From Paraescarpia echinospica (lineage: Eukaryota > Annelida > Polychaeta > Sabellida > Siboglinidae): a stretch of DNA of 64,000 nt. This document shows positions 1-11,040 of this stretch, piece after piece. The notes beneath the pieces were generated by a model, which was not told the origin of the DNA, did no database searches, and saw only the letters and a list, made by a program, of their open reading frames with translations. Position numbers and translations under genes: made by a program. The stretch spans positions 1 to 64,000 of the forward strand of contig JAHLWY010000237.1 of NCBI GenBank assembly GCA_020002185.1, given 5' to 3'. How positions within the stretch are numbered: the first letter of the stretch is position 1; each line of letters starts with the position of its first letter.

Positions 1-3
1 GTC

Positions 4-2035
4 TTGGATCACTGCTACACAGTCTTTAAAGATGCGTACCGTGCCACCATCGTCCTCATCCCCACGTACCGACAGAAACTGAAAACTTTGAAGCCATCAA
101 AGATGACTGTCAAGAAGCAGTTGGACGAGTCGACTGCAGCTCTTCGTGGATGCCTGGAGTGCACAGATTGGGACATGTTTAAACAGGCATGTCCTGACCT
201 AGACGTGTATGCTGACACCGTGACATCCTACATCAACTGGTGTGAGGGGCTATGCACGGAGACAAAGACTGTCACCCTGTATGGCAACGATAAACCTCGG
301 TTCACCAGGGACATTAAGCAGAAACTGGCGGCGAAGAACGCAGCGTTCATCAGCGGCAGCAGGGAAGAATTCAGGAGAGCTAAGTGTGAGGCGCAGAAGG
401 CGGTCAAGAAGGCCAAATTCATATACAAACACAAACTTGAGGACCAGTTCGCTTCCAACAACACCAGATCTGTCTGGAATGGCCTGCGGCAGATTACGCA
501 GTACAAGGAACACGCAGCGGCCACCAACAGCAGTGACCCCTCATTCCCTGATCAGCTGAATGACTTTTACAGCAGATTTGACAAGCTTAACTATTCACCA
601 GAGCAGCGCCCACTTCCAGCAGGTACCTCTCTGTCTCCGCCCTTCATAATCCAGGAAGCTGAGGTGAGGAAACTGTTCAGGAGACAGAGCATGCGGAAGA
701 CTTCGGGTCCAGACAACATCTCCACATCTACCCTGAATAACTGCGCCGACCAACTCTCTGCGGTGTTTACGGACATCTACAACTTCTCTCTCCAGCAATG
801 CAGAGTTCCAGTCTGCTTCAAAACTTCCACTATGATACCCATTCCCAAGAAGTCCAACATCACCGGGCTGAACGACTATCGTCCAGTGGCACTGACCTCA
901 GTCGCCATGAAAGTGTTCGAGCGCATAGTACTCAAGTACCTGAAGTCGGCCACTGACGGCCTCCTGGACTCGCACCAGTTTGCATATCAAGCAAACAGAC
1001 CAGTAGACGATGCGGCAGCTTTAGGTCTGCATCACATTCTGTAGCACCTAGAGAGGCCAGAAACCTATGCCAGGATCCTGTTCATTGACTTCAGCTCAGC
1101 ATTTAACACTATCATCACATTCAAGCTGTTCGATAAACTTTCATTGTTGAATGTACATCCTGTCATGTGTCACTGGGTCCTTAATTTTCTTCTTCACAGG
1201 CCTCAATCTGTCAGAGTCAACAACTCTATCGCCAGACCTCTTATCCTAAATACAGGTGCCCCACAAGGTTGTGTGCTATTCCCCTTCCTGTTTACTATCT
1301 TCACAAATGACTGTGTCTCCGTGGACCAATCGGTCCATGTGACCAAGTTTTCCGATGACACTACTGTGGAGGGCTGCATTGAGAATGCGACTGAGACGCC
1401 ATACAGGGAGGAAGTTCAGAGAATAATTGGCTGGTGTGTAGATAACAATCTTGAATTGAACGTTTCAAAGACTAAAGAAACGATTGTTGATTTTCGTAAA
1501 AAGAAGACTCCCATCCACCCTCTTTCGATAAATGGCATGGATGTCGAGCAGGTTGAATCTTTTAGATTCTTTGGAACAACCAATTTCAAATGACCTCAGC
1601 TGGTGCACAAACATACTGTGCATTACAAAAAAGGCACAACAACGCCTGTTCTTCCTGAGGCAGCACAGGAGATTCGGCATTGCTCAGGAGATTATGATAC
1701 GATTCTACCACGCAATCATTGAAAGTATCCTCACTTTCTCGATTGTAGTGTGGTTTGGCCGCGCCAGTCAGGAGGAGAAACAACGGCTAGAAGTTATCGT
1801 GAAGGGTGCATCTAGAATCATTGGGCGCGAGTTGCCATCCATTGAATCTATTTACCATGCTCGCTGTGCGCAAAAATCCAGGAGCATTGTACGGGATACT
1901 ACCCACACAGCCAACCATCTCTTTGAACTTCTTCCCTCTGGCAAGCGCTATAGAAGTTTTAAGACAAGGACTACTAGACTTAAAAATAGTTTTTATCCGC
2001 AGGCTGTGAGTCACTTGAACCGCGAGATGCCATGA
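4..2035 (+). mobile_element. Rex1/Babar-like non-LTR retrotransposon, 5'-cut by window edge, broken ORF
   Basis: This is the reverse transcriptase part of a LINE, an enzyme that copies element RNA into DNA at a nicked target. RT landmarks appear in order: SGPDNIS (near 700), NDYRPVALTS (near 870), DSHQFAYQ (near 970), FIDFSSAFNTI (near 1083), GAPQGCVLFPF (near 1255) and FSDDTT (near 1350), where the usual FADD has Ala replaced by Ser. The C-terminal tail with RIIGRELPSI and YRSFKTRTTRLKNSFYPQA continues to a stop at 2033-2035. The frame is broken twice. A TAG at 1042-1044 lies in an otherwise continuous frame, and a frameshift near 1575-1600 moves the tail into another frame. The 5' side, including the endonuclease, lies outside the window. 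The motif wording resembles the Rex1/Babar group best, but CR1 relatives are possible. It is a dead copy. Confidence 0.85.
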
Positions 2036-2440
2036 TACTGTTTTCAGTCGGTTTAGATTTTATGTCGTCATGCTAAATTATTTATTAATTATTTTTTTTG
2101 TTATTTATTTATTATTTATTAACTTGACTACATGTATGTACATACTTTTTAACTGTCAGCTTAGTTTTTATATCGTCAGCTAATTTATTTATTATTTATT
2201 TAACTACATGTATACTTTTTAATTTTTTAGGTAATGTTCAGACGGTATTAATATTATGTTATCAAGTTCACTGTATGTCAATAGATGTACGACTGTCTTA
2301 AAATATGTTGGCAGCTGGCCTTGGTTTAAATTTATACTAGTTTTAGCATAGTTGTGCATGATCGGGGGCAGGGGAGATAAACATGCATGTATGTTGACGC
2401 CACAATGCCAAGAATTCCTTGTATATTTAAATGCTACTTG
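2036..2440 (+). other. AT-rich 3' tail of the LINE and spacer
   Basis: This stretch holds TTATTTATT-rich sequence, probably the 3' untranslated tail of the preceding LINE. A segment containing CTACATGTAT and CTTTTTAA occurs twice (near 2130 and 2205), a short internal duplication. I see no gene. Confidence 0.5.
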
Positions 2441-3135
2441 GTAATAAACAGTCTGAATCCGAATTACCAGTTTGGATTTAAGAAGAAGCATTCTGCAAAC
2501 ATGGCTCTTGTGTAACTAGTAGATAGATGGCTAATTATGCCAGCTCTATACAGAGCGCACACAGACCAACTCTTCAAGAAGCTGTCCATCTTACCAATAA
2601 GTTGTGCTGTATATGTCTAAATTGTTAAGAATATGTTTCATTCGATTATGACAAGGATGTTCATTAGAAATAACGAGCCCCACAAACATAGAACACGCTA
2701 TGCCGAGTTAATGCGTGTGCCGACTAATGTACAGTGTATTATATAAAACCATTAGATATCGAGGTGTTAAATTATGGAATTATACGGTGACAACAGTGGA
2801 TTGTAATTATGCATTTGTAACGTTTAATCGTCAACCCAAGAAATTTTGTTGTAAATAATATTAATGACTTATATAATAGCATTCTTTGTTGCAATTTTAA
2901 ACAATGTATTTATGATATTACTGCTGTGATTCATGTTGCTGTTTTTCTTCTTTCTTGAGTTACACAACCTGTTATCTTGCACCATGAAATTTACATTTGT
3001 ATTGTGAGGGCTAATCAGCCACTAGTGGCTTAATACCCTCATTACACGAACCATAACAATCTGTGTATGTAATCAAAATGAATGTAATGTATCATAGTTT
3101 CTGTAATAAACCATTATCATTATTACAGTATTACG
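2440..3135 (+). mobile_element. Degenerate LINE relic (CR1/L2-like), internally deleted
   Basis: Translation near 2460-2505 gives YQFGFKKKHSANMALV, which matches the RT signature of the form QFGFRxxHSTxxAL in CR1/L2-type LINEs. It is followed by a stop. From about 2560 to 2860, weaker similarity to LINE C-termini appears (QLFKKLSILPIS, MFHSIMTRMF, a late LWN-like position), interrupted by stops. The 3' end, ending AATAAACCATTATCATTATTA near 3110-3125, looks like a LINE tail. The central RT with the FADD box is missing between these parts. This is an old decayed copy. The family assignment is an inference from short motifs. Confidence 0.55.
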
Positions 3136-3890
3136 GAGTAAAGTGCTTTGAGCAGTCCTAAGGACTGGATACAAGCGCGACATAATAACTTACTTTTACT
3201 TTATTATATGAAGCAAACTAGGATCCCAATGGCAATGGGGGTGCAGTTGAAGGTTTTTGATAAACCTCATGGGGATGTGCAGTTGGAGGTCCCAATGGGG
3301 TGCACTAGATGGAAGTTTTTGGTAAGCCTCATCATAGAAGTACCAAGGGCGAGTGTATTTGTATTTTTTGGTGAGTCTTAATTTCTCCTGCATTTAAAAA
3401 CACAAAAGTTGGCATATATACACGTGATTCCAGGTGCATATGGTTAGGTTTCAGTCATATGCAGTGCTAAAAAGGAGGACTATTTAAACTGTATTTTGCA
3501 GTATTGCTAGTCTTTTTATGCTTGGTTAGTAGCTACATGGACTGATGTCAGCTATATACAATAATACATATAAAATCAGTATTAATTGACAATAAATATT
3601 CAAACTGGACAATTACATCAATCTGATATGTAGAAAATGGACATTGGCAGAAAAAATTGGCAGCCATCTTGCAAAACATGGTCACATTCTTATTTTTAAA
3701 AAGTAATTGATCGTTTGTATTTGAAGAATGACACAATTAAAATATGCTCACAAAATTTCATGTTTAAATCACAGTTTCAATTATATTATCAGATTTAATA
3801 TTATGGAGAAAACAACTGAGACCCTTTTAAAATGGGTGCCAGTGCCCAAAAATATCAAAATAAACAAAAAATATCAACTACAATTTTGTA
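3136..3890. other. Spacer with a G-rich imperfect repeat
   Basis: No gene seen. At 3225-3380, phrases of the type GGGGTGCA...CCTCATGGGG recur with different spacing. They resemble the G-rich dispersed repeats at 18.24 and 27.62 kb, but the similarity is too weak to call a copy. Confidence 0.3.
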
Positions 3891-4895
3891 CTACTGTACA
3901 GAAGGTAACAGTTTTAATACAAGTGGGTGATACTAAACACTGTGCTACTGCAACAACAGAAGGTAACAGTTTCAGTACAAGTGGGAGACATTAAATACTG
4001 TGCTACTGCAACAACAGAAGGTAACAGTTTTAGTACAAGTGGGGGCCACTAAACACTGTGCTACTGCAACAATGGAAGGTAAGTTTCAATATAAGTGGGG
4101 GACACTAAACACTGTGCTACTGCATCAACAGAAGGTAACAGTTTCAGTACAAGTGGAAGACACTAAACACTGTGCTACTCCACCAACGGAAGGTAACAGT
4201 TTCAGCACAAGTGGGAGACACTAAACACTGTCAAGTGGGGGACATTAAACACTGTGCTATTCCACCAACGGAAGGTAACAGTTTCAGTACAAGTAGAAGA
4301 CACTAAACACTGTGCTACTGCACCAACGGAAGGTAACAGCTTCAGTAAAAGTGGGGAACACTAAACACTGTGCTACTGTACCAATGGAAGGTAACAGTTT
4401 CAGTACAAGTGGAAGACACTAAACACTCTGCTACTGTACCAATGGAAGGTAACAGTTTCAGTATGTTTCAGTACAAGTGGGGGGGGGGCACTAAACACTG
4501 TGCTACTGCACCAACACAAGGTAACAGTCTCAGTACAAATGGGGAACACTAAACACTGTGCTACTGCACCTGATGAAAGTAACAGTTTCAGTACAAGTGG
4601 GGGACACTAAACAATGTGCTACTGCACCAGAAGAAGGTAACAGTTTCAGTACAAATAGGGGACACTAAACACTATGCTACTGCACCAAAAGAAGGTAAGT
4701 TTCAGTACAAGTGGGGGGCACTAAACACAGTGCTACTGGACCAACGGAAGGTGACAGTTTCAGTACAAGTGGGGGATGCTAAACACTGTGCTACTGCACC
4801 AATGGAAGGTAACAGTATCAGTACAAGTTGGGGACACTAAACACTGTGCTACTGCACCAGACGCAGGTAACAGTTTCAGTACAAGTGGGGGCGAA
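3890..4895. repeat. 58-bp minisatellite, about 17 copies
   Basis: A unit of about 58 bases recurs head to tail. Its core is GGTAACAGTTTCAGTACAAG, then TGGGGGACACTAAACACTG and TGCTACTGCACCAACGGAA. Copies begin near 3903, 3961, 4018, 4076, 4132, 4190, 4273, 4331, 4389, 4447, 4519, 4575, 4636, 4694, 4750, 4808 and 4866. A few are shortened, for example near 4076 and 4694 where GTAACAG becomes GTAAG. Because 58 is not a multiple of three, apparent ORFs of 60-88 codons here are repeat translations, not genes. Confidence 0.93.
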
Positions 4896-5555
4896 TTTTG
4901 CTGTAAGTTTACCATTAGTGGTCATCTCAGAACATTGATGTCAGATATTAGACAACATTTAATTTGTTTGGGGAGAGGGATCAGAGGCAGTTTCATCTGG
5001 CATCGGACATCAATATGTTAAGCTTCAGACTTTTGCTCCTCAGCACTTTGTTCGTGCACAGGGAGAACATTATTGTGCCCCATTTCGTGTTTAATGCTAT
5101 CACATGACTCAGGTGCCGTGTTTGCCGGTAGGTGGCTTTACTCCGAATCTGGTTAATTTTTTGTTTTATTATTTTCTATTCACCCACTTTGTAGCTGATG
5201 TAGAGTTTTAATTAGTTTTTAAAATAATTATTGAAAAAATTATTATTATTTGTAATCTTATTGTTATTCAAGATAATGCACATATGCAAATGATAGAATA
5301 TGACTCAACATGGATCCACCGATATTTTTAATAATCATCATATCCATGTTTACAAACTTTCATTTGAGGGGATGGGGTGGGGGCTAAGGTCAGAAAAATG
5401 TAATTTCATCTAACATCGATGTTCTGATATACTGAGCCACAAAATTAATCAAAAACGGTGGGCTGAATTCACCATGCACCCAAATAACCTTAAATAATAC
5501 ATAGGTCAAAGGTTTTTACCCTGAGTTTCCCGTGAATCCTCCTTGTCTATGTGGG
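4896..5555. other. AT-rich spacer
   Basis: No coding signal, repeat array or element end was recognised here. Confidence 0.4.
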
Positions 5556-6410
5556 AGTTGCAGAGGAAGGATGTCAGACACGGAGTTGTGTAATCCTCCG
5601 CCCTATTGTATCAATATTTGTTAATGTGTCTCTTTGACTGGTTGATGTTTTTGATATAACCACTGCTTCTGGAAGTCTATTCCAGTTGTTAACTACCCTA
5701 TAGGTGAAAGGATAGATGCGTATATCTAATATTGAATGACATTGGTTTGAAAGTGTGCCCTCTTGTTGTGGTCTGTTTATTCTCCTTGACAAAGAAATCT
5801 GCAGGGAAAATACTCTCTAACCCGTTGAATATTTTAAGACTTTTCCAATATGTCAGCTTGCAGTTACCTAGTCTCTAGAGTCGTGATATTTAGCACTCTT
5901 ATCAGTTCTGGGTAACCCAAATGTCTTAAGTCAGGAATCATCATGGTTGCTCTGTGTTGCATATCTATTTTCTAATAAGTCTATATATTTTTACTTGAAT
6001 GGGTGCCATGCCGAATGCAGCAGTCCAGAGGAGGTTTTATGGAATTTTTTTATTTTACAACTACCTCTTTTTTCTTGTATTTGATAGTTCTGTTAATCAT
6101 TCGTAACATCGCATTTGTGTTATATTTGACGCTTTAACACAATGCTCTGTTACAAAAGGTGTGGCTGTTATTATCACTCCTAAGTCTTTTACTCCATGGG
6201 ATATTTCTATAGGGTCACTCATGAAGTAGTCATTGTTATGACAGTAGTGTACACACCTGCCTTTGTCTGCATTAAACAACAACATCCATTCAACACCTCT
6301 CCCATGCATTGTATTCAAGTCATTCTTAAGTTTCTTAGTGTCTGCATGACTGAAAAGTTTTGAGTCATCAGTAAATATTAGGAGATGGCTGCGCACACGT
6401 ACCCTCCTCT
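5556..6410 (-). mobile_element. Degenerate LINE relic, minus strand (CR1-like RT and tail)
   Basis: On the minus strand, 6396-6097 reads IFTDDSKLFSH, then NTMHGRGVEWMLLFNADKGR and VKDLGVIIT. This is the order of the RT active-site segment FADDTKLF, the W-x-L-x-F-N-x-x-K segment and the KDLGV segment of CR1/Jockey-type LINEs. The usual Ala of FADD is Thr. Further downstream on the same strand, 5792-5574 reads LDIRIYPFTYRVVNNWNRLPE, the conserved C-terminal signature of the form FSxRVVNxWNxLPE. The two parts lie in different frames with stops between them (5793-6096), so the copy is inactive. Endonuclease and N-terminal RT are not visible. Confidence 0.75.
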
Positions 6411-6992
6411 ATATCATTAATATGTTACAAAAAGAATTGGCTAAAAAAACAGGTTTAACTGCATATAGCATTGGTCTAGACTCAAGTGTTTTATTTGACA
6501 AATGCAATTATTGCTGTGAAGGTTGATCAATAGGAACTATTTATTTTGAGAGAATTTATATAGACTGGAGTGTTCCTTTACATTTAATCAGCTAGCTATT
6601 CTAGAAACTATGGCTATGCCAGGCTAAGATATTCCTGCGCTCTGACATTGTCATGGCATAGACATAGTCATACGACTGGTATTAGCCCTAGCAAAGCTCG
6701 ATCTGGCTTTTATTTGCCTTAGCTTTGGCCTAAATTTAGCCTATGGCCTACATGTATATTTTATAGGACAGGTCAAGGTTCAAGCTAAGTGCGAAAGTCG
6801 ATACATCGCCTCTTGCAAATGTTGCGTAGTTTCTTGAATAAGCCACCCACGATAACGTTATCTATGCAATTATTTTATAACTGATTTATTTGTCCTTGTC
6901 GGAAGTAGGGTAACTTAGTGACTAGGGCTGTGTCGGCCGGGGTTTATCTCCGGGGACCGCTACGCCTACGGTTGCCGAATTGGCCTAGACCT
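6411..6992. other. Spacer
   Basis: No gene seen. The stretch 6600-6770 has a run of GCCTAG/TAGCC words on both strands but no defined element. Confidence 0.3.
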
Positions 6993-7176
6993 GGGCGCCG
7001 GTTTCATGAAGCGTACTTAAAGTTAAACTTAAAGTTACGCAATTACTTAGAGTCACGTGTTTGCGTAAACTCCTATGCTCGCTTATATTAAATATTACGT
7101 AATTTACTAAGACAGTCATGTTGTCGTTAAGAACGTTCTTAGGCATAGGCCTTAGCCGCTTCGTGAAACCGGCCCC
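6993..7176. mobile_element. Short inverted-repeat element (MITE-like), about 184 bp
   Basis: The left end at 6993-7013 contains GCCGGTTTCATGAAGCG and the right end at 7157-7176 is CGCTTCGTGAAACCGGCCCC. These are inverted copies with one mismatch in the shared core. The interior is rich in ACTTAAAGTTAA words. It has no coding capacity, which suits a non-autonomous foldback or MITE. I could not define a target duplication with confidence. Confidence 0.6.
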
Positions 7177-7590
7177 TAGCCTAGGCCTAGCTGATACCTG
7201 AAAAATAATTTTTTTTTATATTTGTTTTCTCTCTCATCCGTTTGGTCTTTTGTGTATTTTCTTTTTCTTCTCTTTTTTTGTTTCCTCCAACAATAAACCA
7301 ACTGTTGTTTAATGATCAAGACTGATCGGTCAACGTAATATACAGATATACAAACCTTCGCCGCCTCTCACGCAGTGATGTTTCTCTACGAGTTTACGTC
7401 GTCGCCATGGCAACGGAGTTCCCTATAGTGAAGTAGAGCGAACCAAGCATCCTCGCGCGCCAGGGGTAGCTACTGCAAATTGCGTCAGTACCAGCGAGCA
7501 GTACCCCCCCAGAAGAGGTTGGTAGGCTCCGCGCATGCGCGAAAATGAAGTCATATTAGTGATCGACCGTAAACCGGCGCCATTCAAACA

Positions 7591-7950
7591 ATGCATGCGA
7601 TCGGGTTGTCATCGCAGTTTTATCGTCTCTATACGACGGCAACCTCCGTCTTTGTACGCAGTGGCAAGGACGATTTACCAGATTTCCTTTCCTTATATTG
7701 TGTTCACCGCAACTGTGATAATCTTTCTCTTCGGTCGTGTCCATGTTTAGACGCGAAAGCGTCTTTAGCGCACGTTTCATTCCTGGATGATTTGAAGGCT
7801 AGACGAGTGATCTACACAGTTTACAGGACTCGGCTTAGGCTTAGCCAAGTTGTCATCACCGATCTTGATCGCAGTTCGTCTTTGATACAGGTAAGCCAGT
7901 ATGTACTATGTATAATAGTTGTTTGGTTATGGCACGTGAAGGTGTTTTAA
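7591..7950 (+). CDS. Uncertain ORF or first exon in a CpG-rich stretch
   Basis: An open frame of 119 codons starts at the ATG at 7591. It follows 200 bases that are locally rich in CpG and contain CGCGCGCC and GCGCATGCGCG, unlike the AT-rich surroundings. A strong splice-donor-like ACAG/GTAAGC lies at about 7890, after 100 codons ending SSSLIQ. The peptide contains RSGKDDLPDFLSLY and RNCDNLSLRSCPCLD. I recognise no domain. The CpG-rich lead-in and donor suggest a transcribed first exon. The frame may be non-coding leader, and a partner exon was not found. Sequence just upstream (7500-7550) shares a few words with 16.69-16.76 kb on the opposite strand, so a repeat origin is possible. Confidence 0.25.
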   Translation: MHAIGLSSQFYRLYTTATSVFVRSGKDDLPDFLSLYCVHRNCDNLSLRSCPCLDAKASLAHVSFLDDLKARRVIYTVYRTRLRLSQVVITDLDRSSSLIQVSQYVLCIIVVWLWHVKVF

Positions 7951-9214
7951 TATAAACAAAAAGGCATTCGAAACAAAACAAAAACAAGTTGTAGGAAAAT
8001 TAAGAAAAATATTGCAGATAAAGTTGTAGCCTGTAGGCCCATGCCCATGGCCATGCCTTGGGCTTGAGCCTTGGGCTTGGCAAAACCGGGCTAATAAGGG
8101 ATTTATAATACTATAATATTGGCATTATTATCCTATAACAGTTATCATATAGCCTAGGCCAGTGGTTCTCAAACTGGGAGTCACAGCCCCCTGGGCCTGG
8201 GGGTTGTTTGACAATTTCAGAGGTCTCTTCTGGTGGTATTGTCATTGTACATGTATAATTGTGGATCAACTGATTGCACTTTTTGCCTAAGGCATGATCA
8301 ACCATGTTTTGGAGGAGACGTGTTGAAAAACTGACATTTCTATTGCAAAGGATACTATCTTGAAGCTGAAAGGTGAGAGTATGGAAAGAGGATATCTCCT
8401 GGAAACAAATGCCCTCAATTTGCACCGTTTTAAGAACCTGTGACTGGACACGAATTCTGTTCGTGATATATTTCTATTCTACACACAAGTCGATTAGCTG
8501 ACATTGTGACAAGTACAAAGGCCGTCAGAGAGGAAATCTAGCTTTTACGGGTATCACAAACAAAATTAACCTTCTCTCAACTTGGCCAGAACATGGTTGA
8601 GAATTACAACTGACCTGCCTCATTGATATGTTCGGCTGCTCAAATCTAGGAACTTTTAATTCCAATGGAAATTTTTGAAAATATATTTCTTTTTGAGAAA
8701 TTCAAAACCATAATTCATAAAATTGGAGGCGCAATATTTATTTGGGTATCTTTGTCATGCTGGAAACAATATTAATTCTGTGAAACACTGAGTCAAACAT
8801 ATGGGCTAGTACTAAGTGGCCCATTCAGGGTCCCACTGACACCTACACCTGATGATAATAATACTGCTCAGACAGAGCTTCTGGGACTCCGGCAACATTC
8901 AGGTGCTATGGTGAATTTCCATCCTGAAACTGTAACATTAATGACACAAAGACTTGAGAACTACTTGTCTAGGTGTACAGTCTAGCTACAGTATGGTGTG
9001 TACAGAGTCAGGAATGGGTTTACATAATGGCTTAAGCAAAAAGAAACATTCTTGGTTGTATTTTTTAAAATAGACATGCCCTTATGATTTAATAGTAAGT
9101 CTTTTGGATGATGGCCACCACGTCTTAGATCATCTAAATAATCATGGTGGCCGATTTATGTAATTACTACAGCCTTACACCGCATGACAAGTACACTGCA
9201 TGACAAGTTTGGGA
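7951..9214. other. Non-coding spacer, with a hAT-like terminal repeat at 8160
   Basis: At 8160 the sequence CAGTGGTTCTCAAACTGGGA begins. It matches the start of the common animal hAT terminal repeat, in which a GTGGTTCTCAAMCTG core leads into a GGGGTC...CCCC segment. The matching right end was not found, so this is at best a truncated copy. No transposase domain could be read in 8200-9200. Confidence 0.4.
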
Positions 9215-10642
9215 TCAGGATTTCTTAACAAAAAACTGTTCTTTTTTCACTGGCATATATAATAAAAAAGAGGCTGTGGTACCCAAAAATGTTTCATTTG
9301 TATATGGCATCATGTAAGTGAAGTTATAGAAAATAATATTGATGATGTATGTGACGGGGCCAATTTGTACAACAAACAAGTCGGCTCCAATCTTTTCGAT
9401 CAAGTTCTTTATTTGTGGTCTTACTTCCGGATACAAAAAGAAACCTAAACAAAGTAAACAGTTTGTCAATACAGTACTAACAATACAAATATAAGTAAGT
9501 AGATATATTAATGATTATGATGCGTGGACACATGTCACACAGCACGCATGCGCAATACAATTAATCCAGTATAAAGTAAAGTAATCTAAAGATATATAAT
9601 TGTCGTACAAGTTATACCAGGAATACAATTGTATATAAATCAACAACACAAGTATATGCATCTACCAGATGCATATTTACATAATCTACCATGACTGTAA
9701 TGGCCATGTTCACCCCAACACTGCTCTGGAGGCTCATTAATGAATCTCACATCATTCATTCCAGGCCTGGCTCCCTCCTGCAATGGCATGGTGCAACATG
9801 TCATTTATAGCAGAACACAGATAATTATTTAAACAAGTATTTCAATTCCATATTCATATACTACTTTGTGTTACCATATTCTGTTCCAATTTACTACACA
9901 GTATACCTTTTCTATGACTTGTTAAATGACTGAACCAAACAATTGGCCAGTGTTTACCATCTAGCTACACTATACAGGGTGGCTCCCAACTTGTTTTCAA
10001 ATGTCAGTCTCTAGGGAATATGCTCCACATCCTACCCAGCCAACCCCATAGGGTGATTAATCATGAGGACATTAGTGACCACTGGGCAGTTTCTGATACT
10101 GACTGCATAGCTTCATAGAACACATTCTGTTGCTAAATGCATAATATGGCCGTATATTAACCTAATAGCACGTATATTAAGCATCATAATACAAAACACA
10201 GTACCTGATTAAACATGATTAAAACTGTATACTCTGCAAGTTATATCACCAGCAGGATGCAAGTATTCTAAAACTTATTAAGACCACTAGTGTTTACAAC
10301 CAGCCAGTGGGGGTCAACCACTGCATCCTGGGGTGTCCACCCAAAGCTATTTTCCATATAGTGAAAATCCTTATAACTAAATAATTGCTTTAAAACATCC
10401 ATGCAAGTTTAGGTCTAATGATGGACAATCTTTCAATTCATGATGTGGTACAATTAGAAAAGGGAAATAATACCTTAAAAGTATTATTGAACAAGTTGAC
10501 ACTCACCAAAAATAAATGTCTCCTCCTTGTTGTGCGAAACCTGTGCCAGCCTAGTCCACAGCTGCTGTACCAATGCTTGGTGAAAATACAAGTGACCAGT
10601 GTCTCTGGAGTTGATCTCATACTGTTCAAGCTGGTTACTCAT
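9215..10642 (-). CDS. Candidate multi-exon host gene, product not recognised
   Basis: Three minus-strand blocks look like coding exons. Exon 1 (10642-10507) starts with ATG and has an in-frame stop just upstream. It reads MSNQLEQYEINSRDTGHLYF, then HQALVQQLWTRLAQV, and ends at a donor TTTTTG/GTGAGT. Exon 2 (about 9777 or 9770 to 9681) follows an acceptor near TTGCAG and reads ARPGMNDVRFINEPPEQCWG and EHGHYSHGRL, ending at TTAT/GTAAAT. Exon 3 starts at 9444 after ACTTTGTTTAG and reads FLYPEVRPQIKNLIEKIGAD, open to a stop at 9215. The exon 2 to exon 3 phase fits and gives GRLCFLYPEV. The exon 1 to exon 2 phase needs the acceptor at 9772-9771 or a missing small exon. The composition is protein-like, with no stops and dense charged and aromatic residues. 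I recognise no family. Confidence 0.45.
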
Positions 10643-11040
10643 AGCAATTAATTACCTAAATATTATCAACACCTTAGCAATTAAATCATGAAAATGTAGT
10701 TTTACAAAATAAAGAATGTAGCAATATCCGTCATCTACTTAGCATATGGTGCTGCCATATTGTGGCTGGTAGCGACGTTAGAATGAAAATTAAGATGTAT
10801 TCCATCTCTTAATTAGCATGTTACAGCATAACTATGAACATGTGTAGGTGTCCAAACTGCTACCTTACATGTTTCATTCTGTTTTGTACATTATATAATT
10901 TTTTGTTTTGCTCTATTGTATATTGTTTAAATATATATTATAATAATGCGTGTTATTATAATGTTTAATATGTTGTTATATGGTTTAATCTATGTCAACA
11001 AAACAAGGCTTGTATTAATTCATCTATATATACAAGTAAA
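10643..11040. promoter_or_regulatory. 5' flank of the candidate minus-strand gene
   Basis: This 400-base AT-rich stretch lies between the predicted start codon at 10642 and the 51-bp satellite. No clear TATA box or CpG cluster is visible, so a promoter here is inferred only from position. Confidence 0.2.

Noticed and set aside
3728..5021. Chain of 60-88 codon frames (KVTVSVQVGDTKHCATAP-type) as a gene
   Set aside because: These are translations of a 58-base minisatellite that changes frame at every unit.
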